A stretch of DNA of 64,000 nucleotides from Methanobacterium aggregans (GTDB lineage: Archaea; Methanobacteriota; Methanobacteria; Methanobacteriales; Methanobacteriaceae), in NCBI RefSeq assembly GCF_017874455.1, contig NZ_JAGGLN010000002.1, forward strand, positions 397,929-461,928, read 5' to 3'. The notes below the pieces were generated by a model that had not been told where the DNA came from, ran no database searches, and saw nothing but the letters and a program-made list of their open reading frames with translations. The translations under genes were made by a program, and so were the position numbers. How positions within the stretch are numbered: the stretch's first letter is position 1; each line of letters opens with the position of its first letter. Shown piece after piece: positions 55,741 to 63,704 of the stretch.

Positions 55741-55950
55741 GAAAATACACCACATAATTATTTAATTCTATTTTTTTAATGAAATTCTAATTTTAAAGGC
55801 CTCATGGATAATTTTAGAGGTTAATGTAATTCAATTGGAAAATTTTCGATCTTGAATGGGTTATCAATGTTTTACATTGAATCATCCCAGATTTGAAGTT
55901 TCTATTTAAGATTTTTAGATGGTTTTTGTATCTTCGAATAAATTTTAAAT

Positions 55951-56040
55951 CCATTTTTAAGTGGATTTTTTATGGTAATATCCCATTTTAAATTGGATTT
56001 TTTATGCACATTTATTTATCCCATTTTAAATGGATTTTAC
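55951..56040. repeat. Three imperfect direct repeats with internal dyads
   Basis: Related units at 55951-55974, 55982-56006 and 56020-56040 share the core cccattttaaatTGGATTTT. The first forms AAATCCA/TGGATTT with its flank. They lie at the 3' end of the regulator gene, the last touching its stop codon. They could be a terminator region or binding sites controlling the synthetase gene 210 bases on. Confidence 0.55.
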
Positions 56041-56591
56041 ATTATTATGGCAAGAAATTTTGCAGTTTTGTTGTTCAAAGCTTCCATTGCATGTTCATAT
56101 GTTGAATCAAAGAATACTGAATCCCCCTCTTCAAGCACTATCTCGTTTTCGTTGATATAAAGCTTTAATGAACCTTCAATTACGTAGTTAAACTCCTGTC
56201 CAGGGTGTGAATTTGTTGATGGTTTTTCTCCACCGGTTCTGGGTTCCACAGCCACAATGAATGGCTCTGCTTTTTTGTGGATGAATTTTTCTGCAAGGTT
56301 CTCGTACTCGTACTGTTTTCTTCTTTCAACACGCACACCCTTTCCTTTACGTGTTACTGTGAAGATGTGCATTCTTGTCTCTTCACCAGTCATTAGAAGT
56401 CCCATATCAACATTTAACTTGTTTGCTATTTCGTAGAGGATGCTTGCAGGAATATCTAAGCTTCCTTCTTCGTAGTGAGTGTAATCTTCAATGGATATTT
56501 TAAGGTAGTCAGCCATTTCTTCCTGGCTGGCTTCAGAAAGTTCTCTCAGCTCTGAAATACGCAGAGCAATCTCCTTCATTTTCTCGTTCAT
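56037..56591 (-). CDS. HTH (XRE-type) transcriptional regulator with cupin domain
   Basis: A 184-residue regulator: an N-terminal XRE-type helix-turn-helix (about 8-62; SEASQEEMADYLKISIEDYTHYEEG) and a C-terminal cupin (about 105-180; HPGQEFNYVIEGSLKLYINENE and EEGDSVFFDSTYEHAM) likely to sense a small ligand. GAGGG lies 5 bases before the ATG. It is directly upstream of the acyl-CoA synthetase and vorCBA on the same strand, so it probably controls branched-acid use; its own upstream region holds an imperfect inverted repeat at 56770-56797. Confidence 0.9.
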   Translation of the reverse strand: MNEKMKEIALRISELRELSEASQEEMADYLKISIEDYTHYEEGSLDIPASILYEIANKLNVDMGLLMTGEETRMHIFTVTRKGKGVRVERRKQYEYENLAEKFIHKKAEPFIVAVEPRTGGEKPSTNSHPGQEFNYVIEGSLKLYINENEIVLEEGDSVFFDSTYEHAMEALNNKTAKFLAIIM

Positions 56592-57107
56592 TTAAAACCC
56601 TCATTTAACTCTCAAAATAATATTGTGAATCTCAACAAATCAGCATAATTGCTGGTTTGTATTTATGGAGTACATTATATTTTTAATTATTGAAAGTATT
56701 GTGGTTTGAAACCTCAATTCAAAAACCAGTGGTTGGATGGTGCCCTGAATCACAGACATCAGATGTTAATTATAATGATTGTTAATGACAATTATAAGGA
56801 ATTCTAATATATATAATGATCGACTCCATTGGTTTTTAAGAGTTACAGGAAATAAAAAAACTAAAAAATCAATGCATTTAACCTTGTAGAAGATTTAGGA
56901 AAGGCCAAAATTTTAAAAATATGTTTCTTTAAGGGTCAAAGCTAGCATTAAAGTTCTAAAATTAAAGATCAATACATTTTATAGAATATTGAAACTTTTT
57001 TATAAAATTCATAGCCTGATTTTTAGTTGGTTTTTATTTTAACCAACATGTTCTTTTAACAATTAAATTAACTTCGAAGATCATAAATAATAGTTGGAGG
57101 TTTTTAA
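56592..57107. other. Divergent spacer with an imperfect inverted repeat
   Basis: About 516 bases between divergent genes. TTATAATGATTGT (56770-56782) and ACAATTATAA (56788-56797) form an inverted repeat with a 3-base insertion, next to a TATA-like taatatatataatg at 56805-56818. It may be an operator. No gene is supported. Confidence 0.4.
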
Positions 57108-57596
57108 ATGGATTTAGAACTGAAGATGGTTAAGGTAGATGTTCCAGAAGAATGTAACATCATTCTAGGACAGAGCCACTTTATAAAAACTGTTGAAGAT
57201 ATATATGAGGCTATTTTTAATACTGTACCTCAAGCAGAGTTTGGAATTGCATTTGGAGAAGCTTCAGGCGACTGTCTAGTGAGGTGGGCAGGTAACAACC
57301 CTGAGCTTGTTAAACTGGCCCGTGAGAAGATGCTTGAGCTGGCCTGCGGCCATGCATTCATAGTGTACCTTAAAAATGCCTACCCCCTGAACGTCACCCA
57401 GCGCATCAAAAGCGTGCCCGAAGTTGTTAATTTATTCTGTGCAACTGCAAATCCTGTTGAAGTAATAATAGCTGAAACAAAACAGGGTCGGGGAATAATT
57501 GGAGTTGTAGATGGTTTAAAACCTGTTGCAATTGAAAATGATGAAGATGTTAAGGAAAGGCAAAAACTTCTAAGGAACATTGGCTACAAATTCTGA
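57108..57596 (+). CDS. Adenosine-specific kinase family protein (DUF355 type)
   Basis: A 162-residue protein of the small adenosine-specific kinase family. Typical segments are ILGQSHFIKTVEDIYEA, FGIAFGEASGDCLVRW, GHAFIVYLKNAYPLNV and ETKQGRGIIGVVDGLKP. The enzymatic role rests on family assignment; it may bind nucleotides without much kinase activity. GGAGG lies 7 bases before the ATG. Monocistronic, as far as can be seen. Confidence 0.88.
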   Translation: MDLELKMVKVDVPEECNIILGQSHFIKTVEDIYEAIFNTVPQAEFGIAFGEASGDCLVRWAGNNPELVKLAREKMLELACGHAFIVYLKNAYPLNVTQRIKSVPEVVNLFCATANPVEVIIAETKQGRGIIGVVDGLKPVAIENDEDVKERQKLLRNIGYKF

Positions 57597-57659
57597 TGGC
57601 ACCCCATCCCCTATGAAATCCAAGAAAATTTATACTTTCATCTTCAAATATATTACGTG

Positions 57660-57728
57660 ATGATTTTATCTAGTATGGGAAGTCCATTGACTGAAAGAAA
57701 CATGAACAGAAGGTATCGTGAGGGTTGA
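57660..57728 (+). other. Candidate 22-codon upstream open reading frame
   Basis: ATG 57660 to TGA 57728 encodes MILSSMGSPLTERNMNRRYREG. A TATA box (TTTATACT, 57629-57636) lies about 25-30 bases upstream, so the ATG could be at or near the mRNA 5' end (leaderless). The stop is two bases before the next gene's ATG, whose ribosome-binding site GAGGGT is within the last codons. This would allow translational coupling. Coding function is unproven. Confidence 0.35.
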
Positions 57729-57730
57729 AA

Positions 57731-58057
57731 ATGGTTGAATCAAAGGTAGTATTCTGCAGGGGCCGTGAAAATAAAAAGGAATCTGAATACATGTTGGAAG
57801 TTGATGAAGAATACGTTTCAATTAAGGACAGAGGCCAGGGCACATGGACCATAAATATAAGGGGTTCAAAAGAGGCATTGACTCCCATGTACGAATTTTT
57901 TGACAATGTGATGGATCTGGAACCCCTGACCATGAACATAGCAGGTACCGGTGAAATTAAGCATTACTTCAGGGGTATTTCAGATATAAAAGAAGAAGAA
58001 GATGAGGGAAACTATAAGTTTGGAGTAACACTGCAGCTTCTAAAAAAATCAGTCTGA
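57731..58057 (+). CDS. Small protein of unknown function
   Basis: A 108-residue soluble protein (MVESKVVFCRGRENKKES start) at ATG 57731, with GAGGG 6 bases upstream. Predicted beta-rich with an acidic C-terminal part (IKEEEDEGNYKFGVTLQLL). No known motif is recognised. Its end overlaps the 3' end of the convergent archaeoflavoprotein gene by 9 bases. Confidence 0.75.
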   Translation: MVESKVVFCRGRENKKESEYMLEVDEEYVSIKDRGQGTWTINIRGSKEALTPMYEFFDNVMDLEPLTMNIAGTGEIKHYFRGISDIKEEEDEGNYKFGVTLQLLKKSV

Positions 58058-58624
58058 AGTTGCGTGTTTTTCGAATATGTCCCGGATATCCTTGGGATGC
58101 TCAAACACAAAGGTGTTCTCCATATCCTGCAATTTTTTAACGTGCTGAGCATCCTCACGGGTTATTTTAAGTTCCAGGTCACGGCCGTTAGGCAGCTTCG
58201 TAGTTGTGATTCCCTCTCTAAAATCTGTGGGCATTACGTAGATGGGTGTGGCAGTTTTCTGACCCATTATGGCTGCATTTGTAAGGAGAGTGTCTGCTAT
58301 TCGCAGGGATATCTTTGCAACTGTGTTGGATGTTGCAGGGGCAAGTAATAAAAATTCAAAGGTCCCCATCTGAATCTGCCCAGCTAAAAATGGCGCGTTA
58401 GCATTTATTTCAGTCCATGTTTTGTCGAACATTGTTTCAAGGGTGTTTGAAAGGTTGTAATACTTGAGAACCTGGTCTCCAGCCTTGGAGACGTAAACAC
58501 GTATATCAAATTCTTTTCTGTACTCCTTCTTCATTTCCTCCATGATCTCAACTGTTTCCTCTATCTTTTCACCACTTCCTGTGATGCCCCACGCAACTCT
58601 CCTTCGTTTACCCTTCACTATCAT
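58049..58624 (-). CDS. afpA: Archaeoflavoprotein AfpA / dihydromethanopterin reductase family
   Basis: A 191-residue flavoprotein of the flavodoxin-like/decarboxylase-like fold. Hallmarks are RVAWGITGSGEKIEETVEI (FMN phosphate site), FLLLAPATSNTVAKISLRIADTLL and IYVMPTDFREG. Family members accept electrons from ferredoxin, and one (DmrX) reduces dihydromethanopterin, the last step in tetrahydromethanopterin synthesis. Which role applies here is not decided by sequence. Convergent with the small gene at 57731. Confidence 0.85.
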   Translation of the reverse strand: MIVKGKRRRVAWGITGSGEKIEETVEIMEEMKKEYRKEFDIRVYVSKAGDQVLKYYNLSNTLETMFDKTWTEINANAPFLAGQIQMGTFEFLLLAPATSNTVAKISLRIADTLLTNAAIMGQKTATPIYVMPTDFREGITTTKLPNGRDLELKITREDAQHVKKLQDMENTFVFEHPKDIRDIFEKHATSD

Positions 58625-58726
58625 AACAAATATTATGTTTTTATTTAGATAAATTTATTTTCCCCTAAAGCCAGATAGATTAAATCGTAGAAATTTTATA
58701 AAAATTTTTTTATAATGAATTAAATT

Positions 58727-58966
58727 ATGAGATCAGTAACACAGATCAAGGTGATTGAAATCGAAGAAAAAGAGAAAAAAACAGAACTTGAATCAAAAGA
58801 GAGCCCAGAAATTAAATCTGATCGTGAGAAATCTGAGAAAATAGAAACCTGTTACCTCTGCAACAAGAAATTCGATATGAACAAGGATGATTACAGCCAC
58901 TACAAGTACGGTAAATACCCTATGTGCGATTACTGTTCCCAGTTTTATGGTTTTTACAAGGAATGA
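58727..58966 (+). CDS. Small CxxC zinc-finger-like protein
   Basis: A 79-residue protein. The first ~40 residues are Lys/Glu-rich and probably disordered or helical; the C-terminal half carries ETCYLCNKKF and YPMCDYCSQFY, a four-Cys zinc-binding pair. AT-rich TTTATAAAAA upstream and no ribosome-binding site suggest a leaderless transcript. Role unknown; nucleic-acid or protein binding is possible. Confidence 0.75.
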   Translation: MRSVTQIKVIEIEEKEKKTELESKESPEIKSDREKSEKIETCYLCNKKFDMNKDDYSHYKYGKYPMCDYCSQFYGFYKE

Positions 58967-59116
58967 ATTCTCAAGGAAGGTTTGTCCATCATGGATTTTT
59001 ACCTACCCAAAATTTATCAAATGAAAAAATCAAATCCTGACTTAGAAGCAGCCTAAATAAGAAGATTTAAAAAAATAGAAAATAAATTAAAGAAATAAAA
59101 AAGCTAATCTTTATTT

Positions 59117-60466
59117 TTATCCCTTCAAATGCTCCTGAACAAGGGATATTCCCCATTCAGCCATTTTCCTGGCATCTTCAGGTTTCTGAGCCTCTGCAAA
59201 GCATCTGAAGATTGGCTCGGTCCCAGATGGTCTTATTATAACCCAGCCATCCTCTGTGAATATTTTAACACCATCGGTTGTGTCAACCTCATGCTCGCTT
59301 GTTGCTGCTGCAATCTTCTCCATAACCTCAACTTTAAGATCATCAGGACATTCAACCTTCATCTTCTCTGAAGAGTACGCTGGAAGTTCTGATATTAATT
59401 TTGATAGAGGTTTACCCTCTTTTGCAATTGTTTCAACTATTTTAGCTGTTGAAAGTGCTGCATCCCTTCCATAAACGAAATCCGGAAATATAAGTCCTCC
59501 GTTTTCTTCCCCACCAAAGAGTCCTCCCCTGTTTTTAAGTTCCCTTGCAACCACGAGGTCTCCAACCCTCGTTGCAATGACCTCGCCGCCATACTCCTCT
59601 GCTATGTCGTAGATGGCTGCAGATGTTGCAACGGTTGTTACTATGATTCCACCACCTGCTTCCCTGAGCATCTGTTTTTCAACCAGTGCAAATGTTTTGT
59701 CACCGAAGACGAAGTTTCCTTTTTCGTCTATGCATATGGTTCTGTCTGCATCACCATCATGTGCTATTCCAAGGTCTGCACCTGTTGCTTTGACAACTTC
59801 TATGAGTTCCTTGAGGTTGTCCTCAGTGGGTTCAGGGTTTCTTCCTGGGAAAAATCCATCTGGCTGGCAGTTCATAGTTGTAACGTCACAGCCAAGCTTT
59901 CTAAGTAGGTAGGGTGTTGTGAAGCATGCTGCACCGTTTCCACAGTCCACTATGACCTTGAGATTTGCAGATCGAATTGCATCAGCATCAACACGTTCTA
60001 TAACGTTTTCTATGTATTCATCCACGATTCCATGGTTCTCAAGGACTTCCCCAATCTCGTTCCATACCACCCTGTCTGGATTTTCATCGAAGAACATGTC
60101 TTCTATCTTTTCTTCCATGTCCTCTGCTATTCCTATTCCATCTTCATCAACGAACTTTATTCCGTTGTACTTTGGTGGGTTGTGGGACGCTGTTATCATC
60201 ACACCACCATCACAGTAGTTTCTAACTGCAAATTGGACTGCAGGAGTTGGTAAAATTCCAAGATCAAACACCTGACAACCCGAAGATAGGAGTCCTGATA
60301 TTACTGCGTGTTTTATCATTCCAGTGGAGGTTCTTGTGTCCCCACCAACAGCAACCTTACCCTTCACAAGTGTTCCGTATGCTGCTGCAAGTTTTGATGC
60401 AAATTCTGGCGTTAATTCATGATTTGCAATCCTTCTAACTCCAAAAGTTCCGAATAATCGTTTCAT
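59117..60466 (-). CDS. glmM: Phosphoglucosamine mutase (phosphohexomutase)
   Basis: Interconverts glucosamine 6-phosphate and 1-phosphate, feeding UDP-GlcNAc synthesis for pseudomurein and glycans. It has 449 residues from ATG 60466, with AGGAAGTGA upstream. Active-site Ser in MITASHNPPKYNGIK, metal loop GDADRTICID, sugar loop FGGEENGGLIF and phosphate loop IRPSGTEPIFR. Some archaeal members are general phosphohexomutases, so glucose/mannose activity is possible. Confidence 0.94.
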   Translation of the reverse strand: MKRLFGTFGVRRIANHELTPEFASKLAAAYGTLVKGKVAVGGDTRTSTGMIKHAVISGLLSSGCQVFDLGILPTPAVQFAVRNYCDGGVMITASHNPPKYNGIKFVDEDGIGIAEDMEEKIEDMFFDENPDRVVWNEIGEVLENHGIVDEYIENVIERVDADAIRSANLKVIVDCGNGAACFTTPYLLRKLGCDVTTMNCQPDGFFPGRNPEPTEDNLKELIEVVKATGADLGIAHDGDADRTICIDEKGNFVFGDKTFALVEKQMLREAGGGIIVTTVATSAAIYDIAEEYGGEVIATRVGDLVVARELKNRGGLFGGEENGGLIFPDFVYGRDAALSTAKIVETIAKEGKPLSKLISELPAYSSEKMKVECPDDLKVEVMEKIAAATSEHEVDTTDGVKIFTEDGWVIIRPSGTEPIFRCFAEAQKPEDARKMAEWGISLVQEHLKG

Positions 60467-60788
60467 AATTTCACTTCCTGAATGAATTCTAGGGTACAAT
60501 TTTTTAAAACCTTACTTTACAAATTGAATTTTTATGGATTCTACTTACGATGTGTAAACTAATTGTGTATGTAATTTAGTACCTTTCAGTATAAATTCAT
60601 TTCAAAGGTTAGTTCCATTTTATTGAATAGAATTTTATTGAACAACATTCTATAAACTGTAGTAGGATGATCTATTAACAGAATGATTGTATAAACAATT
60701 ATATATTTTTAACAAGTTTATCCATGAATTTTAATAATATCAACGATCTTAAGTTTAGAAGTAACTGAAAAGCTAATGGAAAATTAAA
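60467..60788. other. Divergent spacer between glmM and glycosyltransferase
   Basis: About 320 bases, AT-rich, presumably holding two divergent promoters. No gene is supported. Confidence 0.4.
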
Positions 60789-61472
60789 ATGAAATTAATA
60801 ACAATAATTCCTGCTTACAACGAGGCACTTGACATAAAAAATGTTTCAAAGGAGGCTTTGAAGTATTCGGATGTTCTGGTTGTGGATGATGGTTCATATG
60901 ATGAGACCTATCGCCTTGCAGAGGAATCAGGTGCAATGGTTGTTAAACACCCAAAAAACATGGGTAAGGGTGCAGCCATAAAAACTGGACTTAAGATTGG
61001 CCTTGAAAAGGGCTACGATGTTTTTGTAGTTCTTGATGGGGACGGACAGCACGACCCATTCTACATACCAGCATTAACCGCAGCTATTGATGGGGCTGGA
61101 ATTGTTATAGGTTCCAGATTCATTGGAGGTGTTCCTGAAAACATGCCACTTCAGAGGAAGGTTTCAAATGCCCTTACAACCCATCTTATAAAGTACATGA
61201 CGGGTTACACCCTGACTGATAGTCAGAGTGGTTTCAGGGTAATATCAAAGGATGCTGCAAAACTTTTTCTGGACATAAGTTACGATGATTATGTTTACGA
61301 ATCTGAGATGATACACAGGGCATCCAAGAATGATCTGGTGATAAGGGAAGCACCAATATCCTGCAGGTACGGCCATGAAAAATCTTACATCACCTGGATA
61401 AACGTTCTCCATTACATAAGCTTCATCTTAAAACTTATCTTAAGGAAAATAAAGAATAGGGTGACTCTTTGA
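60789..61472 (+). CDS. Family 2 glycosyltransferase (dolichyl-phosphate sugar synthase type)
   Basis: A 227-residue GT2 enzyme without C-terminal membrane helices. Catalytic features: TIIPAYNEALDIKNV, VVDDGSYDETY, FVVLDGDGQHDP (DxD-like metal site) and DSQSGFRVISKDA. Likely makes a polyprenyl-phosphate sugar for glycan or wall synthesis. The next gene's TTG start overlaps its stop, and such GT2-flippase-like pairs are common, so the two probably work together. Confidence 0.92.
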   Translation: MKLITIIPAYNEALDIKNVSKEALKYSDVLVVDDGSYDETYRLAEESGAMVVKHPKNMGKGAAIKTGLKIGLEKGYDVFVVLDGDGQHDPFYIPALTAAIDGAGIVIGSRFIGGVPENMPLQRKVSNALTTHLIKYMTGYTLTDSQSGFRVISKDAAKLFLDISYDDYVYESEMIHRASKNDLVIREAPISCRYGHEKSYITWINVLHYISFILKLILRKIKNRVTL

Positions 61473-62470
61473 AACAATTCTACGTCCTTGTTGTCAGCTT
61501 TGTACTCCTGATCCTTCTGGTTTTGTGGTTGGGACCATCAAATATTATCCATGCCCTTGAAACTGCTGATCTGCGGTTCATAGTCCTTGCAGCCTTCATT
61601 CATCTGGTTGTTATAGGAGTCAGATCCCTGAGGTGGGGTTTTATAATCAATCAAACAACTGAATTCAAGAAGAACTACGTTGTGAAAACAATAGGACTCT
61701 TTGCAGGAAATTTCAGTCCAGCCAGAAGTGCGGGGGAAGTTTTGAATGCAGTTGCAGGTAAAAAGATCAATGGGATAAGTCTATCAGAGGGACTCTCAGC
61801 AGGGTTAACTGAAAGGTTCTTCGATGTTGGGATAGCAGGCTGTCTAATGTTGATATCCTCACTCTTCCTGCCGAAGATACGTGTGATCACCATACTTGGA
61901 GGTTTGCTTTCCATTGGCATGGTCCTCCTGATCTACATCTTTAACTGGAGGGAAAATGCCAGCATCTGGCTTTACGATAGGATCCATCCCATCATCAGCA
62001 AACTTCCCATCAGGGAGGAGGTTCTCAACAACCTCTACCTCAAGTTCACCGAGGGTTTAAGGGGTATGATCCAGTACACACACTCCTTCAGCAACTTCAA
62101 AAACCTGACCTTTGTGTTTTTCCTGTCTGGAGCTTCATGGCTTCTTGAATGTGTTCGTCTTCTGGTTGTTTTCTACGCCTTCAACATTGAAATAAATTTC
62201 ACAGCCATCGTTGTCATATTCCTTATTGCAAACCTTGTGGGAATTGTTACAGCCCTTCCTGGAGGAATAGGTTCAATAGAAATATCTTTAACAGGATTAT
62301 TTGTGTTATTTGGTGTTCCCGGAGCTTTAAGCGGCAGCATTGCCCTTGTTGATAGGCTGGTTTCCTTCTGGCTTGTAACTGCACTGGGGATCATCTTCTC
62401 TTCCTACTATGCAAAGGACATCCTCGAGGATATCAAGGGTTACACACTGGATCTTAAGGGATCTGAATGA
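61469..62470 (+). CDS. Lysylphosphatidylglycerol-synthase-type (UPF0104) membrane protein
   Basis: A 333-residue polytopic protein with about eight helices, of the flippase-like UPF0104/AglD C-domain family. Signatures: GVRSLRWGFIIN, NFSPARSAGEVLNA, ALPGGIGSIEISLTGLFVLFG and ALVDRLVSFWLVTALG. It starts at TTG 61469 with GGGTGA upstream and overlaps the glycosyltransferase by 4 bases. A role in moving or handling the lipid-linked sugar made by its partner is inferred. Confidence 0.87.
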   Translation: MKQFYVLVVSFVLLILLVLWLGPSNIIHALETADLRFIVLAAFIHLVVIGVRSLRWGFIINQTTEFKKNYVVKTIGLFAGNFSPARSAGEVLNAVAGKKINGISLSEGLSAGLTERFFDVGIAGCLMLISSLFLPKIRVITILGGLLSIGMVLLIYIFNWRENASIWLYDRIHPIISKLPIREEVLNNLYLKFTEGLRGMIQYTHSFSNFKNLTFVFFLSGASWLLECVRLLVVFYAFNIEINFTAIVVIFLIANLVGIVTALPGGIGSIEISLTGLFVLFGVPGALSGSIALVDRLVSFWLVTALGIIFSSYYAKDILEDIKGYTLDLKGSE

Positions 62471-62511
62471 GTTTCTTGGGATAATTTATCTGGATTAGTT
62501 AATTTAAGATT

Positions 62512-62664
62512 TTATTGATCTAAAAAGGAGTGAAACCTCTCATAAACTTCAGAATCCTCCAAAGCCAAAATCCCATCAATCACTTCCTTTAACCCCTCAA
62601 CATCACCAAACTCATCCAAAACTTTACCCGCAACATCAACAGTCGGTTCTGATCTTAAAAACAT
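62512..62664 (-). CDS. 50-residue stand-alone copy of the N-terminal module of the next gene
   Basis: A short gene, ATG 62664 to stop 62512, with AGGTGG about 7 bases upstream. Residues 5-36 (SEPTVDVAGKVLDEFG, DVEGLKEVIDGILALE) match the N-terminus of the protein at 62710-63429; the DNA at 62556-62651 equals 63318-63413 at 94 of 96 bases. After the shared part it has its own tail, VYERFHSFLDQ. The intact ribosome-binding site and stop suggest it is translated, though it may be only a duplication scar. It lies 45 bases after the full-length gene. Confidence 0.6.
   Translation of the reverse strand: MFLRSEPTVDVAGKVLDEFGDVEGLKEVIDGILALEDSEVYERFHSFLDQ
62556..62651. repeat. 96-bp near-identical direct repeat, copy 1
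   Basis: Identical at 94 of 96 positions to 63318-63413, including 76 consecutive identical bases (62576-62651 and 63338-63413). It marks a recent duplication of the 5' coding end of the gene at 62710-63429. Confidence 0.92.
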
Positions 62665-62709
62665 TTTTTTACCACCTAACACTTACCATCCCCAAAACCC
62701 ATAAAACTA

Positions 62710-63429
62710 TCACATCAAACGGCTAATATCTGTGTTTATAAGTTTTAGATAAGTTTTATTAGCAGTTACAACATCAAAAATGTTAATTTTATCCCTACCA
62801 CATATAACTGCACTACAACCAGATAAAAGCAAAATAAAAGCTTCTTCAGTGACTAAAAAAGTTGTTGACACCCTTTCTGTTCCTTTCCACTTGTTATGTA
62901 TCAACATAAAATTAATTTCATGAATATGATTATAAAGCCGCTTCACCTGTTTATTTTGCCATTTAACCTTACCTAAACGTTTAAAAAATTCAGTGGTGGG
63001 TTTGGGTGTTTCAAGGTCAGAATCAAAATCATCTAACATTAAAAGAATCCTAGTGGCCATTGAACCATAAAAAATGTTGTTTAATTCATTTAAAGTGAAA
63101 TCCCTGCCTAATTTAATATTATAAAGGTCATAAACAAAAGTATATGTCACCATAACAAACTTAGCAGTTATTAAAGGCGCAAAAGGAATACTCAAAGGAA
63201 ACTTACTCATATTCTCTGATGCCAATTTAATCAACTCTGAAAGCTCATCAAAATCACCAGAATCCAAACGAGAATCATCCCCCATACCATGAACTAAACC
63301 ATCATAAACCCCAGAAACCTCCAAAGCCAAAATACCCTCAATCACTTCCTTTAACCCCTCAACATCACCAAACTCATCCAAAACTTTACCCGCAACATCA
63401 ACAGTCGGTTCTGCACTAAAAAAACTCAT
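62710..63429 (-). CDS. Unknown protein, duplicated family (full-length copy)
   Basis: A 239-residue protein of no family I recognise. The start at ATG 63429 (MSFFSAEPTVDVAGK) has GGAAGTGA 5 bases upstream; a longer frame begins 27 bases earlier. Layout: an acidic N-terminal helical module (1-45), a middle part with a hydrophobic stretch (SIPFAPLITAKFVMVTYTFV) and helices, a basic segment (KVKWQNKQVKRLYNHIHEI) and a C-terminal helical part (TEEAFILLLSGCSAVICGRD, then YLKLINTDISRLM). The C-terminal ~90 residues are paralogous to the partial gene at the window edge. Its neighbours are a two-helix membrane protein and a fragment copy. Confidence 0.75.
   Translation of the reverse strand: MSFFSAEPTVDVAGKVLDEFGDVEGLKEVIEGILALEVSGVYDGLVHGMGDDSRLDSGDFDELSELIKLASENMSKFPLSIPFAPLITAKFVMVTYTFVYDLYNIKLGRDFTLNELNNIFYGSMATRILLMLDDFDSDLETPKPTTEFFKRLGKVKWQNKQVKRLYNHIHEINFMLIHNKWKGTERVSTTFLVTEEAFILLLSGCSAVICGRDKINIFDVVTANKTYLKLINTDISRLM
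63318..63413. repeat. 96-bp near-identical direct repeat, copy 2
   Basis: Lies inside the 5' coding region of the gene at 62710-63429 and matches 62556-62651 at 94 of 96 positions. Confidence 0.92.
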
Positions 63430-63506
63430 ATTTTTCACTTCCATTACCATGGCCATTTACTTTTGATCCAAATTACCAACCCAAAAACACCATTTTTATA
63501 GTTATT

Positions 63507-63698
63507 TTAACTTTTATCAACCTTTATAAGGTTATAAACCATTGAAGCCAGCACAAAACATATAAACAAACCTATAAGTCTTATAAGTGGGTTTTCTGGG
63601 GATTGACCAATATAACCCACAGACAAAGCAATCACTGTGCCTGTACTAATGAAAACTGCCACTGCAGTTACTGCTGCAAGAAAATTCCCAAACTCCAT
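63507..63698 (-). CDS. Small two-helix membrane protein
   Basis: A 63-residue protein with two hydrophobic helices (about 6-28 and 38-58) joined by a short loop, GYIGQSPENPLIRLIG, and a short charged tail (KVDKS). It starts 6 bases after the stop of the upstream family member, so it is probably translationally coupled to it. Size and topology recall holins or small membrane regulators, but there is no specific match. Confidence 0.7.
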   Translation of the reverse strand: MEFGNFLAAVTAVAVFISTGTVIALSVGYIGQSPENPLIRLIGLFICFVLASMVYNLIKVDKS

Positions 63699-63704
63699 AA
63701 ATTA

